A stretch of 64,000 nucleotides of DNA from Roseiarcus sp963835215 (GTDB taxonomy: Bacteria > Pseudomonadota > Alphaproteobacteria > Rhizobiales > Beijerinckiaceae). Both the position numbers and the translations under genes were made by a program. The DNA lies in assembly GCA_963835215.1 (NCBI GenBank), contig CAWIES010000002.1:62001-126000 (forward strand), written 5' to 3'. Shown in pieces: positions 36,745 through 44,939 of this stretch. The notes below the pieces were generated by a model. It was not told the origin of the DNA. It saw only the letters and a program-made list of their open reading frames with translations, and did not search any database. The stretch's first letter is position 1. Each line of letters starts with the position of its first letter.

Positions 36745-37242
36745 ATGACCGGCCACCCCTCCCGCTCGCTCGTCAACGAAGGCGAGGCCGTGTCGAACGC
36801 GGACGGACCGGAGGAGGTGGCGTTGTGCTCGAATTGGCGCGTCGTCGATCAGCCGATGATCGATCGGTTCGCCGCGGTGACGGGCGACGATCAGTTCATC
36901 CACGTCGATCCGCAAAGAGCCGCGCAATCCGTCTTTGGCGCGACGATCGCCCACGGCTTTCTCGCCCTCTCCTTAATCCCGGTCTTGTTCAGAGAGGCGA
37001 TCGTCAGCGCGGAAAACCCCGCGGTTACGATCAATTATGGAATCGATCGGCTGCGCTTCACGGCGCCGATACCGAGCGGCGCCAGGATTCGGGCGCGCTT
37101 CAGATTGCTGAGCCGGATCGTCCGCTCAACCAGCGAGATTCTGTTCAGGTATTCGGTGACCATAGAACTCGAAAATCAGGAGAAGCCCGCGATGGTCGCC
37201 GACTGGCTCATCGTAAGGCGCCAAGCGCCTGCGCCGGTCTAG
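36745..37242 (+). CDS. MaoC-like (hot-dog fold) acyl-CoA hydratase/dehydratase
   Basis: 165 residues from ATG 36745; a TTG at 36685 would run through the operator and is rejected. Hydratase motif: MIDRFAAVTGDDQFIHVDPQRAAQSVFGATIAHGFLALSLIPVLF, with the Asp and His of the (R)-specific enoyl-CoA hydratase active site (GDDQFIHVD). Later come NYGIDRLRFTAPIPSGARIRARF. It probably hydrates an enoyl-CoA or dehydrates a hydroxyacyl compound in the pathway shared with BKACE (39557) and the SDR (38624). The substrate is unknown. Confidence 0.85.
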   Translation: MTGHPSRSLVNEGEAVSNADGPEEVALCSNWRVVDQPMIDRFAAVTGDDQFIHVDPQRAAQSVFGATIAHGFLALSLIPVLFREAIVSAENPAVTINYGIDRLRFTAPIPSGARIRARFRLLSRIVRSTSEILFRYSVTIELENQEKPAMVADWLIVRRQAPAPV

Positions 37243-37323
37243 CGCCTGCTGCAATTGGATGGCGTCGTCATAGCGCGGCGCATCTGCGAAGCCATTCGCG
37301 CCGCTGCTGCAAGGGCATCAATC

Positions 37324-37411
37324 CCTGTCACGCCGGCGAAAGCGAGCATCCGGACTTTCTAGCGTCGTGTCCTACGTCCGTGGATTCCCGCGTTCGCGGG
37401 AATGACATGCG
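37324..37411. repeat. REP-like palindromic element
   Basis: TTCCCGCG-TTCGCGGGAA at 37385-37402 is a near-perfect palindrome within GGATTCCCGCGTTCGCGGGAA-TGAC. A second, weaker copy in opposite style (GTCACGCCGGCGAAAGCGAGC-ATCC) begins near 37327. This pairing is typical of dispersed intergenic repeats in proteobacteria. Only one element of this type was seen in the window. Confidence 0.6.
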
Positions 37412-37503
37412 CACGACGCTCGGCCTCGTTGCGCATGCGATCATCGCATGTTCGCCCGCTGGCCCGCTGCTGCCTTGACACTCGTCGCGCACGGCCGTAT
37501 TTT

Positions 37504-37519
37504 TTGGACGATCGTCCAA
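37504..37519. promoter_or_regulatory. TetR-type operator, site D (upstream of SMP-30 gene)
   Basis: TTGGACGATCGTCCAA is a perfect 16-base palindrome, 48 bases before the SMP-30 start codon. It is the best-conserved copy of the set. Confidence 0.8.
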
Positions 37520-37567
37520 TTCCGAAACTGGAACCATGGGCGGCGACAGGGTGGGAGGAGTTCTCGA

Positions 37568-38587
37568 GTGAAGGCGGCGCCAAATCCCATTGACGGGTTC
37601 ACGGTCGATCGCGCCGCGGTCTCGTATATTGGGCATGCGCTTCAGCGACCCGAATGCATCCTCGCCGAGCGAGACGGCTCGCTCTGGACCGCCGACGCCA
37701 GAGGCGGCGTCGTGCATCTGCGACCCGACGGCGCGCAGGAACTCATCACCCAATGCGTGGCCAAGGACTTTTCCGGCGGCGGCGAAGACGTGAGCCGATT
37801 CGTCACCGGCACTCTGCCCAACGGCCTTGCTTTCGCGCGAAGCGGCGACTTCCTCATCGCCAACTTTGGCACGGATCGCCTTGAGCTGATGTCCAGGACC
37901 GGCGAAACTCGGACTCTGATCGACGCAATCGACGGCGAGCCAATCGGCAAGGTCAACTTCGTCCTGCGCGATAGCAAGGATCGTTTGTGGCTCACGATTT
38001 CAACCCGGATCAAGGACTGGATGCGCGCGGTCAGACCCTCGCTCGCCGACGGATACGTCGCCGTCCATGACGGAACCTCGCTGCGGATCGTCGCCGATGG
38101 ATTTCGGTTCACCAACGAGATCCGCTTCGATGCGCGCGAGGAATGGCTCTATGTCGTCGAGACCTGCGGTCCCTGCATCACGCGGCTACGCGTTCTCGAG
38201 GATGGCAGTCTGGTCGATCGGGAAATCTTCGGACCGGCCGATCACGGCGCTTTCGTCGATGGCGTCGCGTTCGACGCTTACGGCAATCTGTGGGGCACCC
38301 ATATTTTCAAGGACCGGGTGTTCGCAATCACGCCCGAAGGCGACTTGCGCATCCTTCTCGACGACGATCGCGAGAGCGAGCAAGGCCAGGCGCTGATGCG
38401 CGCCTTTGTGCGCGATGAAGTGACGCCGGAGTTGATGATGGCCTGTGGGGGCGCCATTGGTCCGTGGTTTGCCAGCGTGACGTTCGGCGGGCAGGACCTC
38501 AAAACGGTCTATATCGGCACCCTGAAGGGAGAGCGAATTCCCTGCTTCCGGTCGCCCGTCGCCGGGCTGCCGATGGTCCATTGGTGA
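37568..38587 (+). CDS. SMP-30/gluconolactonase-like lactonase
   Basis: 339 residues from GTG 37568, preceded by GGGAGGAG. A start at 37448 would place operator D inside the gene and is rejected. It is a beta-propeller of the SMP-30 family: RPECILAERDGSLWTADARGGVVHL, LPNGLAFARSGDFLIANFGTDRLELM, FTNEIRFDAREEWLYVVETCGPCITRLRV, and DGVAFDAYGNLWGTHI. The Glu near ECILA and the Asn/Asp in the later motifs correspond to the metal site. It likely opens a lactone. The SDR gene follows 36 bases later in the same unit, giving a dehydrogenase-plus-lactonase pair. Confidence 0.85.
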   Translation: MKAAPNPIDGFTVDRAAVSYIGHALQRPECILAERDGSLWTADARGGVVHLRPDGAQELITQCVAKDFSGGGEDVSRFVTGTLPNGLAFARSGDFLIANFGTDRLELMSRTGETRTLIDAIDGEPIGKVNFVLRDSKDRLWLTISTRIKDWMRAVRPSLADGYVAVHDGTSLRIVADGFRFTNEIRFDAREEWLYVVETCGPCITRLRVLEDGSLVDREIFGPADHGAFVDGVAFDAYGNLWGTHIFKDRVFAITPEGDLRILLDDDRESEQGQALMRAFVRDEVTPELMMACGGAIGPWFASVTFGGQDLKTVYIGTLKGERIPCFRSPVAGLPMVHW

Positions 38588-38623
38588 TCGGCATGCGTTC
38601 CAAGCAATCGCGGAGAGGGCAAC

Positions 38624-39415
38624 ATGCAGGACGCACGTGACGCGCTTATCCCGCAAAAAGATTTGCGCGTGCTGGTCACCGCCGGCGCGTCGGGAATTGG
38701 ACGCGCGATCAGCGATCTTCTCGTTTCGTGCGGGGCGAGGGTGCATATTTGCGACGTCTCCCCCGACTTCATCGCCGAGTTCAAGGCGGCTCATCCTCTG
38801 TGCGGCGTCACCAAGGCCGATGTCGCGTCGGACACGGACGTCGAGCGGTTGTTTGCCGACGTCAGAGCCTCGTTCGGCGGCCTTGACGCGCTCATCAACA
38901 ACGCGGGAATCGCCGGGCCGACGGGCGCGGTCGAGGACATCTCCCCTGCGGAATGGCGGCGCACTTTGGACGTCAACCTGACTGGCCAATTTCTCTGCGC
39001 CCATCACGCGACGCCGATGCTGAAGGCCGCAGGCGGCGGCGCGATCGTCAACATGTCGTCGGCCGCAGGCCGCTTCGGCTACGCCTTTCGCACGCCATAC
39101 GCGGCGGCCAAATGGGCCATCATCGGCTTCACACAGAGCCTCGCCAAGGAGCTCGGACCGGCGAACATTCGCGTCAATGCGATCCTTCCGGGCGTCGTCG
39201 AAGGGCCCCGCATGACCGGCGTGATTGCGGCAAGAGCCAAACAGATGAACGTCGCCTATGAGGAGATGGAGCGAACCTATCTCGACCGCATTTCGCTCCG
39301 GCGCATGGTGAGCGTCGAGGACGTCGCCGCGGCCGTCGCCTATCTCCTGTCGCCTGCGGGGCGCAATCTTTCCGGGCTCTCGTTGAATGTCGACGGCAAC
39401 GTCGAGTCGATCTGA
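38624..39415 (+). CDS. Short-chain dehydrogenase/reductase
   Basis: 263 residues, classical SDR: cofactor loop VTAGASGIGRAISD, NNAGIAG, catalytic Ser in NMSSAAGRFGYAF and Tyr-x3-Lys in TPYAAAKWAIIGFTQSLAKELGPANIRVNAILPG. An Asp in ICDVSP after the second strand suggests preference for NAD. It is co-transcribed with the SMP-30 lactonase. Probable dehydrogenase of a hydroxylated intermediate or sugar; substrate unknown. Confidence 0.9.
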   Translation: MQDARDALIPQKDLRVLVTAGASGIGRAISDLLVSCGARVHICDVSPDFIAEFKAAHPLCGVTKADVASDTDVERLFADVRASFGGLDALINNAGIAGPTGAVEDISPAEWRRTLDVNLTGQFLCAHHATPMLKAAGGGAIVNMSSAAGRFGYAFRTPYAAAKWAIIGFTQSLAKELGPANIRVNAILPGVVEGPRMTGVIAARAKQMNVAYEEMERTYLDRISLRRMVSVEDVAAAVAYLLSPAGRNLSGLSLNVDGNVESI

Positions 39416-39474
39416 CGTTGGCCGGCGCGAGGGGTTAGCGAGGGGAGCGCAGCGCCAAATCGCAATCGAAAAAA

Positions 39475-39490
39475 TTGGACGGACGACCAT
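39475..39490. promoter_or_regulatory. TetR-type operator, site E (upstream of BKACE gene), weak
   Basis: TTGGACGGACGACCAT keeps the left arm exactly and has two mismatches in the right arm against TTGGACG-NN-CGTCCAA. It lies 67 bases before the BKACE ATG, in the 141-base gap after the SDR. Confidence 0.5.
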
Positions 39491-39556
39491 ACAGCGAAGC
39501 GAACGTCGCACGGGTTCGGACGACGGCCGCCGACAAGGCATTAAAAGGACGGCGAA

Positions 39557-40486
39557 ATGGCCTCGAACAAGGTTATCATAACCTGCGCGATCACCGGCTC
39601 GATTCACACCCCCTCGATGTCGCCGCACCTGCCGGTGACGGCGCAGGCGATCGCGGCCGCGGCGATCGAAGCCGCCGAGGCGGGAGCGGCGATCGTCCAT
39701 CTGCACGCGCGTGACGAGGCGACCGGCCGTCCCGACCAGAGCCCGGAGGCGTTCGCGCGCTTTCTTCCCCGCATCAAGCAGGCGACGAACGCGGTCATCA
39801 ACCTGACGACCGGCGGCGCCGCCTACATGACCATCGAGGAGCGGGTGCGGCCCGCGGCGGTTTTCAAGCCCGAAGTCGCCTCGCTCAACATGGGCTCGAT
39901 GAACTTCGGGCTGTTTCCGATGCTCGGTCGCTTCAAGACCTTCCAGCACGAATGGGAGCGGCAGGCTTTGGAGAGTTCGCGCGACCTCGTGTTTCGCAAC
40001 ACGTTCAAGGACATCGAATTCGTGCTGCAGACGCTCGGCGATGGCGGGACGCGATTCGAGTTTGAATGCTACGACACATCGCATCTCTACAGTCTCGGAC
40101 ATTTCCTCGAACGTGGCCTCGTCAAGCCGCCGCTGTTCGTGCAGACGGTGTTCGGCATCCTCGGTGGGATCGGACCGCATCCAGAGGACGTGTTGCACAT
40201 GAAACGGACGGCGGACCGCCTCTTCGGCAAAGATTACAGATGGTCGGTTCTGGGCGCGGGGCGAAGCCAGCTTCCCATCGCCGCGCAAGCAGCGGCGATG
40301 GGCGGCAATGTGCGCGTCGGTCTGGAAGACTCGCTGTGGTCCGGCCCGGGGCGACTTGCGAGCAGCAACGCGGAGCAGGTGCGCGCCGCGCGGCAGATCA
40401 TCGAAGGTCTCGGACTGTCGGTCGCCAACCCCGACGAAGCTCGCCAGATTCTCGAGCTCAAGGGCGGCGACCAAGTCGCTTTTTAG
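39557..40486 (+). CDS. Beta-keto acid cleavage enzyme (BKACE, DUF849)
   Basis: 309 residues; AAAGGA ten bases before ATG. BKACE motifs: VIITCAITGSIHTPSMSPHLPVTAQAI at the start, zinc ligands His48 and His50 in IVHLHARD, then INLTTGG and GNVRVGLEDSLW (a further ligand or catalytic Glu region). The family condenses a beta-keto acid with acetyl-CoA to give acetoacetate and a new CoA ester. It is near the MaoC hydratase, SDR and lactonase under the same operator, so the pathway probably passes through a beta-keto acid. The specific acid cannot be told. Confidence 0.9.
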   Translation: MASNKVIITCAITGSIHTPSMSPHLPVTAQAIAAAAIEAAEAGAAIVHLHARDEATGRPDQSPEAFARFLPRIKQATNAVINLTTGGAAYMTIEERVRPAAVFKPEVASLNMGSMNFGLFPMLGRFKTFQHEWERQALESSRDLVFRNTFKDIEFVLQTLGDGGTRFEFECYDTSHLYSLGHFLERGLVKPPLFVQTVFGILGGIGPHPEDVLHMKRTADRLFGKDYRWSVLGAGRSQLPIAAQAAAMGGNVRVGLEDSLWSGPGRLASSNAEQVRAARQIIEGLGLSVANPDEARQILELKGGDQVAF

Positions 40487-40586
40487 GGCTGACGACAACC
40501 GTCGTTGCGAGAAGCCATGGCGCGGGCGGAAAACCATGCGGGACGGCTATCCTGGGCAGGCTGCAAGGCCAGCAACGATATTCCGT

Positions 40587-41612
40587 TCAGGTCATTGAAA
40601 CCGGTTTGGAACGGAGACGAGCGGCCACCGACGGATCCGCCCGGCGGCACATTTGCGGCGGCAGTCCACGCATGATGAGCTCCGCGTCGGCGACCGCCAT
40701 TCGGCCGATCTCGAACAAGGCGTCCACCGTCCCGCCGGTGCGATGGGCCGAGAGCAGCAGCCCTTCGGCCTGCCTAACGGGGTCACGCGCGGCGACCGGC
40801 TCCTCGGGAAACACGTCGGTGGCGGCGACGATGTGACCGCTTTGCACCGCCGCGAGCATGGCCGGGAAGTCCACGACAGCCGCGCGGCTCAACAACAAAA
40901 ACGCGGCGCCCTGGGCCATGCGGGCGAATTCCTTGCCGCCGATCATCGCCTGGTTCTCGTTGGTGACGCTGGCAAAAACGAAGATGACTCGGCTGGTCGA
41001 CAGCAACTCGTCAAGGCTGACGGGCGTGCAGTCGAAAGTCGCAATGAGGTCGGGTGGCAGCCAGGGATCGTAGACCTTCACCGGGTTGCGGAACGGCCGG
41101 ATCAATTCGCGGAGATTTCTGCCCAGATCGCCAAGACCGATGATCCCAACGGACGCGCCGGCGAAACGGAAAGTCTTCTTGTTGCCCTCGAGCCCGTAGC
41201 GCTCAGCGCCTGCCCGGAAGGCGCGATCGGCGGCGGTAATGCCGCGGGCGAGGTCAATCGCCATGCCCAAAGCGGATTCGGCGACGGCGGAGGCAAAGGC
41301 CGCAGTCGGGGTCAGAACCCAGATGCCCCGCTCCTGACAGCGCTGGTAGTCGATATTTGGCAGAAGGTTGGTCTCGACGTTGATGACCCCCTTCAGTTTG
41401 GGAGCCCGATCGAGCCGTTCGCGCGAGAGCGTCGTCTGTCCGATAATCAACGCCGTGTCGGCGAGGTGCGCCTCAATCACGTGGTCGGGCATTGGCCCGT
41501 CCTCGGAGATCACAAGACGGCCGAGACGCTCCAGTCGGTCCCGCACGTCTGGCTCCATGATCAAGGCGAGCGTCCGGGGCAGCGGGTCTACAAGTATTGT
41601 CGAGTCGACCAA
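40587..41612 (-). CDS. D-isomer-specific 2-hydroxyacid dehydrogenase
   Basis: 341 residues from TTG 41612 (GGAG eight bases upstream); open frame to 41681 is likely untranslated. NAD-binding loop VGIIGLGDLGRNL; catalytic Arg in LLLSRAAVVD, Glu in DVFPEEPVA and His in LLSAHRTGG, so the Arg-Glu-His triad is complete. It would reduce 2-keto acids or oxidise D-2-hydroxyacids. It follows the GntR and serine hydrolase genes on the minus strand, divergent from the sugar-acid operon, and probably handles a keto-acid product of it. Confidence 0.88.
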   Translation of the reverse strand: MVDSTILVDPLPRTLALIMEPDVRDRLERLGRLVISEDGPMPDHVIEAHLADTALIIGQTTLSRERLDRAPKLKGVINVETNLLPNIDYQRCQERGIWVLTPTAAFASAVAESALGMAIDLARGITAADRAFRAGAERYGLEGNKKTFRFAGASVGIIGLGDLGRNLRELIRPFRNPVKVYDPWLPPDLIATFDCTPVSLDELLSTSRVIFVFASVTNENQAMIGGKEFARMAQGAAFLLLSRAAVVDFPAMLAAVQSGHIVAATDVFPEEPVAARDPVRQAEGLLLSAHRTGGTVDALFEIGRMAVADAELIMRGLPPQMCRRADPSVAARLRSKPVSMT

Positions 41613-41806
41613 TGGCGGCGCTCCCTCGTCGCATTTTTCTCCGCTCACTATGCCAAAGATAGAGGGACGGCGGCGCCTCAACAGGGCGGACTTTCGTCCT
41701 TCTATGCAGGATTCTCTCTCGTCATCGAGGCGAGGTTCTCTTCATCGCGGGATTCGTGTGTTTCGGCCGCCGATTTGGCCAGACTCTGGAGCACTTCAAC
41801 GGCCCG

Positions 41807-43036
41807 TTAGTCGACGATGGCCTGATAGGCCAGAGCGCGAAGTTCGAGGTCGGGAGCGTCGAAGCTTAGCATTGATTGCGTCATGAAGAGGCCGACGACC
41901 TGCTCGGTGGGATCGACCCAGTAATATGTCTTTGCGGCGCCCGACCACCCGAATTCGCCCACGGAAGTCGGCGCGCCAGTCTGCGCAACATCAAGCGCCA
42001 CACGGGAGCCGAGTCCATAACCGTAGCCCGGTATTGGCATGCCGCCAGTCTCGAGTGGCAGGAGCTCCGGCGCAATCACGTTCGTGTGCATGAATTCAAC
42101 CGTCTTTCGGCCCAGTATCCGGACGCCGTCGAGCTCGCCGCCATTGGCGAGCATCTGAGCAAAGCGAAAATAATCTCTCGCCGTGCTGAACAGGCCGTGG
42201 CCGCCGCGCTGGAATGTGGCCGGCATATCGACCGGATAGGTCGCCGATACGTCGCGCCGTTCGTTAACGCCCTCCAGCCATTGCCGGTGGCTGCTCACGA
42301 CCGCATCGCTGGTCACAAGCAAGTCCGGTCGCCCATAGATCGCAGCAAGCCGGTTGCGCTTGGCTTGCGGCGCCTCGAACGCGGTATCGATCATTGCAAG
42401 CGGTTCAAAAATGCGCTCGTTGAGGAAGTCCCTCAGCTCGCGCTTTGAGATCACCTCGATCAGGCGCGCGGCAACGTCGATGCCAACGCTGTAGAACCAG
42501 CGCGACCCGGGATGGCAAATGAGCGGAAACTGCGCCAAGTCCTCGATCGCGTCGGCGAGCGACACTTTCGGGTCCCAAATCCTCGCCTTCGCGTATTCGC
42601 GGCAGACCGGCGAATCGTCGACGAAATTATAGGCAAGGCCGCTCGTGTGCGACATTGCGTCCCGCACGGTCATTGGCCGCTTTGGCTCCGACAGCGATCC
42701 GTCGGGCTCGCGTACTTTCACGCGCGCGAAAGCAGGCAGATACTTCGCGATCGGATCGCTGAGATGAAACTTGCCTTCCTCGAACAGCGTCATCAGCGCT
42801 GTGCACACGATCGGTTTTGTCATCGAATAGAGACGGAAGATCGTGTCTTCCGTCATCGGCAAGCCTGCCTCTATGTCGCGCAAGCCATATCGTCCTTGAT
42901 GGGCGATTTCGCCGCGCCGAGCGACGATGGTGCTGATCCCGGCATAGACGCCCCGATCGATGTAGGCCTGCATCGCGGGGTCAATCCGCGCCAGGCGCTC
43001 GGCGCTCATCCCGGTGCGTTCATCGCCTCGCCGCAT
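41807..43036 (-). CDS. Serine hydrolase, class C beta-lactamase/esterase family
   Basis: 409 residues from ATG 43036 with GGGGAGG just upstream; the frame open to 43303 overlaps the GntR gene and is trimmed. Active-site Ser-x-x-Lys is in FRLYSMTKPIVCTALM, the Tyr motif in SRWFYSVGIDVAARLIE, and the later part shows FQRGGHGLFSTARDYFRFAQML. There is no signal peptide, so it is cytoplasmic and more likely an esterase or lactonase than a resistance enzyme. It sits between the GntR and 2-hydroxyacid dehydrogenase genes. Confidence 0.87.
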   Translation of the reverse strand: MRRGDERTGMSAERLARIDPAMQAYIDRGVYAGISTIVARRGEIAHQGRYGLRDIEAGLPMTEDTIFRLYSMTKPIVCTALMTLFEEGKFHLSDPIAKYLPAFARVKVREPDGSLSEPKRPMTVRDAMSHTSGLAYNFVDDSPVCREYAKARIWDPKVSLADAIEDLAQFPLICHPGSRWFYSVGIDVAARLIEVISKRELRDFLNERIFEPLAMIDTAFEAPQAKRNRLAAIYGRPDLLVTSDAVVSSHRQWLEGVNERRDVSATYPVDMPATFQRGGHGLFSTARDYFRFAQMLANGGELDGVRILGRKTVEFMHTNVIAPELLPLETGGMPIPGYGYGLGSRVALDVAQTGAPTSVGEFGWSGAAKTYYWVDPTEQVVGLFMTQSMLSFDAPDLELRALAYQAIVD

Positions 43037-43101
43037 TCCGCCTCCCCTGGTTTTCAGCCGCCATTGCGACCAGTCGTCTCCGCGTTCCGCCAGATCGCGC
43101 C

Positions 43102-43869
43102 CTAACGATCCTCGAGGCCGCGCGAAAATTGGCGCAGAACCGTGTTGAGGTGGCGACGCATCGCGCGGCGCGCGGCCGCGCCGTCGCGGGCGGCGATCGC
43201 TTGGTAGATCATCCTGTGCTCTTCCATCGTCCTGGCGGGACGGTCGGGGCCGGTGAGCAATTCTTCGAACTTGCCGAAGAGCGACTTCGTTGGGTAGGCC
43301 CATAGCGCCCCGACAATGACCGCGAAGGCGGCGTTGCCGCTGGCGCGAGCGATCTCGATATGGAATTGCATGTCGCCATCGCGATACTGCGTCGAGGCGG
43401 TGGATTGCGCGCTGGCCTGCACGGTCATGGCCTGGCGCATACGCGCCAAATTCTCGTCGCCACGGGCGGAAGCGGCAAGTTCTGCGGTCCGTGGCTCTAC
43501 GTGCAGCCGCGCCTGCATGAGTTCGATTGGACCGACATCGGCGTCGTCGACGTCGGCGACATCGTCGCGCTCGGTTGTACGCGGCGTGGCTTCGAGGATT
43601 TGCGCGCCGCGGCCGACGCGTATCGAGACTTTGCCCGCCTCCTCAAGCGCGATCAGCGCCTCGCGTACGGTGGTGCGGCTGACCCCAAGCTGCTGGGCGA
43701 GGTCGCGCTCGGCGGGCAACAGCGTGCCAATCGGAAACACGCCTTGCTCAATCTTCTCGCCAAGCAGCACCACGATTTGCCGATAGAGCCGAACCGGCTC
43801 AACCTGCGGCAGCGGCGGCGCCGCGACGCGTTCGGCTGACGCGGACACCGATCCGTTCCGTTTTTCCAT
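43102..43869 (-). CDS. GntR-family regulator, FCD subfamily, of the sugar-acid module
   Basis: 255 residues. Winged helix: LYRQIVVLLGEKIEQGVFPIGTLLPAERDLAQQLGVSRTTVREALIALEEAGKVSIRVGRGAQIL. FCD domain: ELMQARLHVEPRTAELAASA, FHIEIARASGNAAF and MEEHRMIYQAIAARDGAAARRAMRRHL, with the Asp/His residues that often bind a metal and a sugar-acid ligand. Regulators of this type next to uronate or aldonate dehydratases commonly respond to those acids. It is divergent from the operon starting at 44037. Confidence 0.9.
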   Translation of the reverse strand: MEKRNGSVSASAERVAAPPLPQVEPVRLYRQIVVLLGEKIEQGVFPIGTLLPAERDLAQQLGVSRTTVREALIALEEAGKVSIRVGRGAQILEATPRTTERDDVADVDDADVGPIELMQARLHVEPRTAELAASARGDENLARMRQAMTVQASAQSTASTQYRDGDMQFHIEIARASGNAAFAVIVGALWAYPTKSLFGKFEELLTGPDRPARTMEEHRMIYQAIAARDGAAARRAMRRHLNTVLRQFSRGLEDR

Positions 43870-43961
43870 GTCAATTCAGACCATTACGAGGCGCAGAACG
43901 GGGAATCGCGCCTTGCGGTCCGGCACAATAGCCGCCGTTGACACCCCTTGCAAACCGGCCT

Positions 43962-43992
43962 AGTGGTCTTATCAACCGGTGGCTGGACCACT
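43962..43992. promoter_or_regulatory. Candidate GntR operator (AGTGGTC-N17-GACCACT)
   Basis: Seven-base arms AGTGGTC (43962-43968) and GACCACT (43986-43992) are exactly inverted, with ACCGGT near the centre. It lies between the divergent GntR gene and the sugar-acid operon. The 17-base spacer is long for one GntR dimer, so two overlapping sites are possible. Confidence 0.4.
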
Positions 43993-44036
43993 GGACCTCT
44001 TTGTTGACCCACCGCGCCGCACATCGGGAGAACGTC

Positions 44037-44915
44037 ATGGAGGCTGCCAACCGCAAGCTTCGCATTCGCCTCCTGACAATTGCGGTGGAGGAGGATCTCT
44101 TCAAAGCAGTGCGGCGAGGCATGGCCGACGCCGCGAACGCGATGCGGGTCGAAGCGGAACTCGATGGCACCCCCGACACATCCGCGCAGGCAGTCGTAGC
44201 GCTCGCCCGCAAGGCGCTCAACGAGGGCGTCGACGGCCTCGCGCTCAACGTGTCCGAGCCCGGCGCATTCGTCGCCGTAATTGCCGAAGCCAAGGCCAAG
44301 GGCGTTCCTTGCGTCGTATTCAACATCGACGCTGACAACGGCGCAAACGGCGCCCTTAGCCACATCGCGCAGGACTTTGCGCACGCCGGCCGGGTGCTCG
44401 GCCGCCGCGTCGTCTCCCGCATTCCGCGCGGCGCGAAAGTCTTGATGACTGTCCACGACGACGGCGTCTCGGCCCTCGACGAGCGCTTCGCGGCTGTTCG
44501 CGAAGTCCTGGACGCGCACGGCGCGGATGTCGCGCGCCTTCGCGTCGGACTGAATCCGGAACGCGGCGCATCGGTGATCCTGGAAGCGTTGGCCACACGT
44601 CCGGCGTCGGCAATTGTCGGCACCGGTCAAGCCGACACCGAGGCGGCGGCCATCGCCGCGAGGACGCTCGCCCCCAACGCGCCTTATGTAGCGGGCTTCG
44701 ACCTCTCGCCTGGCATCGCGACCCTCATGGCGGAGGGCCACATCGACGCGACGATCGATCAGCAACCCTATCTGCAAGGGTTCTATCCGGTTGTGCAGTT
44801 GACTCTGTTCCTGCGCTTCGGGCTCGCGCCGGCTTCGATCGACGCCGGCGCCGCGCTGATCGATCGCTCCAACCTGGAATCGATCCGACAGTTAAGCCGT
44901 CAACACATTCGCTGA
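44037..44915 (+). CDS. Periplasmic-binding-protein-like sugar-binding domain without signal peptide
   Basis: 292 residues from ATG 44037 (GGGAGA upstream). The fold is type 1 sugar-binding: RIRLLTIAVEEDLFKAVRRGMADAANAM, GVDGLALNVSEPGAFVAVIAEAKAKGVPCVVFNIDAD, ASAIVGTGQADTEAAAIAA and DATIDQQPYLQGFYPVVQLTLFLRFGLAP. There is neither a signal peptide nor a helix-turn-helix, so it should stay in the cytoplasm, or the upstream in-frame extension has been misjudged (it adds no signal either). The operon has a second, secreted binding protein at 47835. Possible cytoplasmic sugar sensor or scavenger; function unknown. Confidence 0.75.
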   Translation: MEAANRKLRIRLLTIAVEEDLFKAVRRGMADAANAMRVEAELDGTPDTSAQAVVALARKALNEGVDGLALNVSEPGAFVAVIAEAKAKGVPCVVFNIDADNGANGALSHIAQDFAHAGRVLGRRVVSRIPRGAKVLMTVHDDGVSALDERFAAVREVLDAHGADVARLRVGLNPERGASVILEALATRPASAIVGTGQADTEAAAIAARTLAPNAPYVAGFDLSPGIATLMAEGHIDATIDQQPYLQGFYPVVQLTLFLRFGLAPASIDAGAALIDRSNLESIRQLSRQHIR

Positions 44916-44939
44916 CATGTTTTGCAACGAGCCAACGCC

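Larger units (their letters stand above)
37243..37567. other. 325-base gap with REP-like repeat and operator D
   Basis: It holds a REP-like palindromic element (37324-37411) and operator site D (37504-37519), followed by the ribosome site of the SMP-30 gene (GGGAGGAG near 37552). No other gene is visible. Confidence 0.6.

Noticed and set aside
37243..37567. CRISPR-like repeats in the gap before the SMP-30 gene
   Set aside because: Only a palindromic REP-like element is present; there are no regularly spaced direct repeats or cas genes anywhere in the window.
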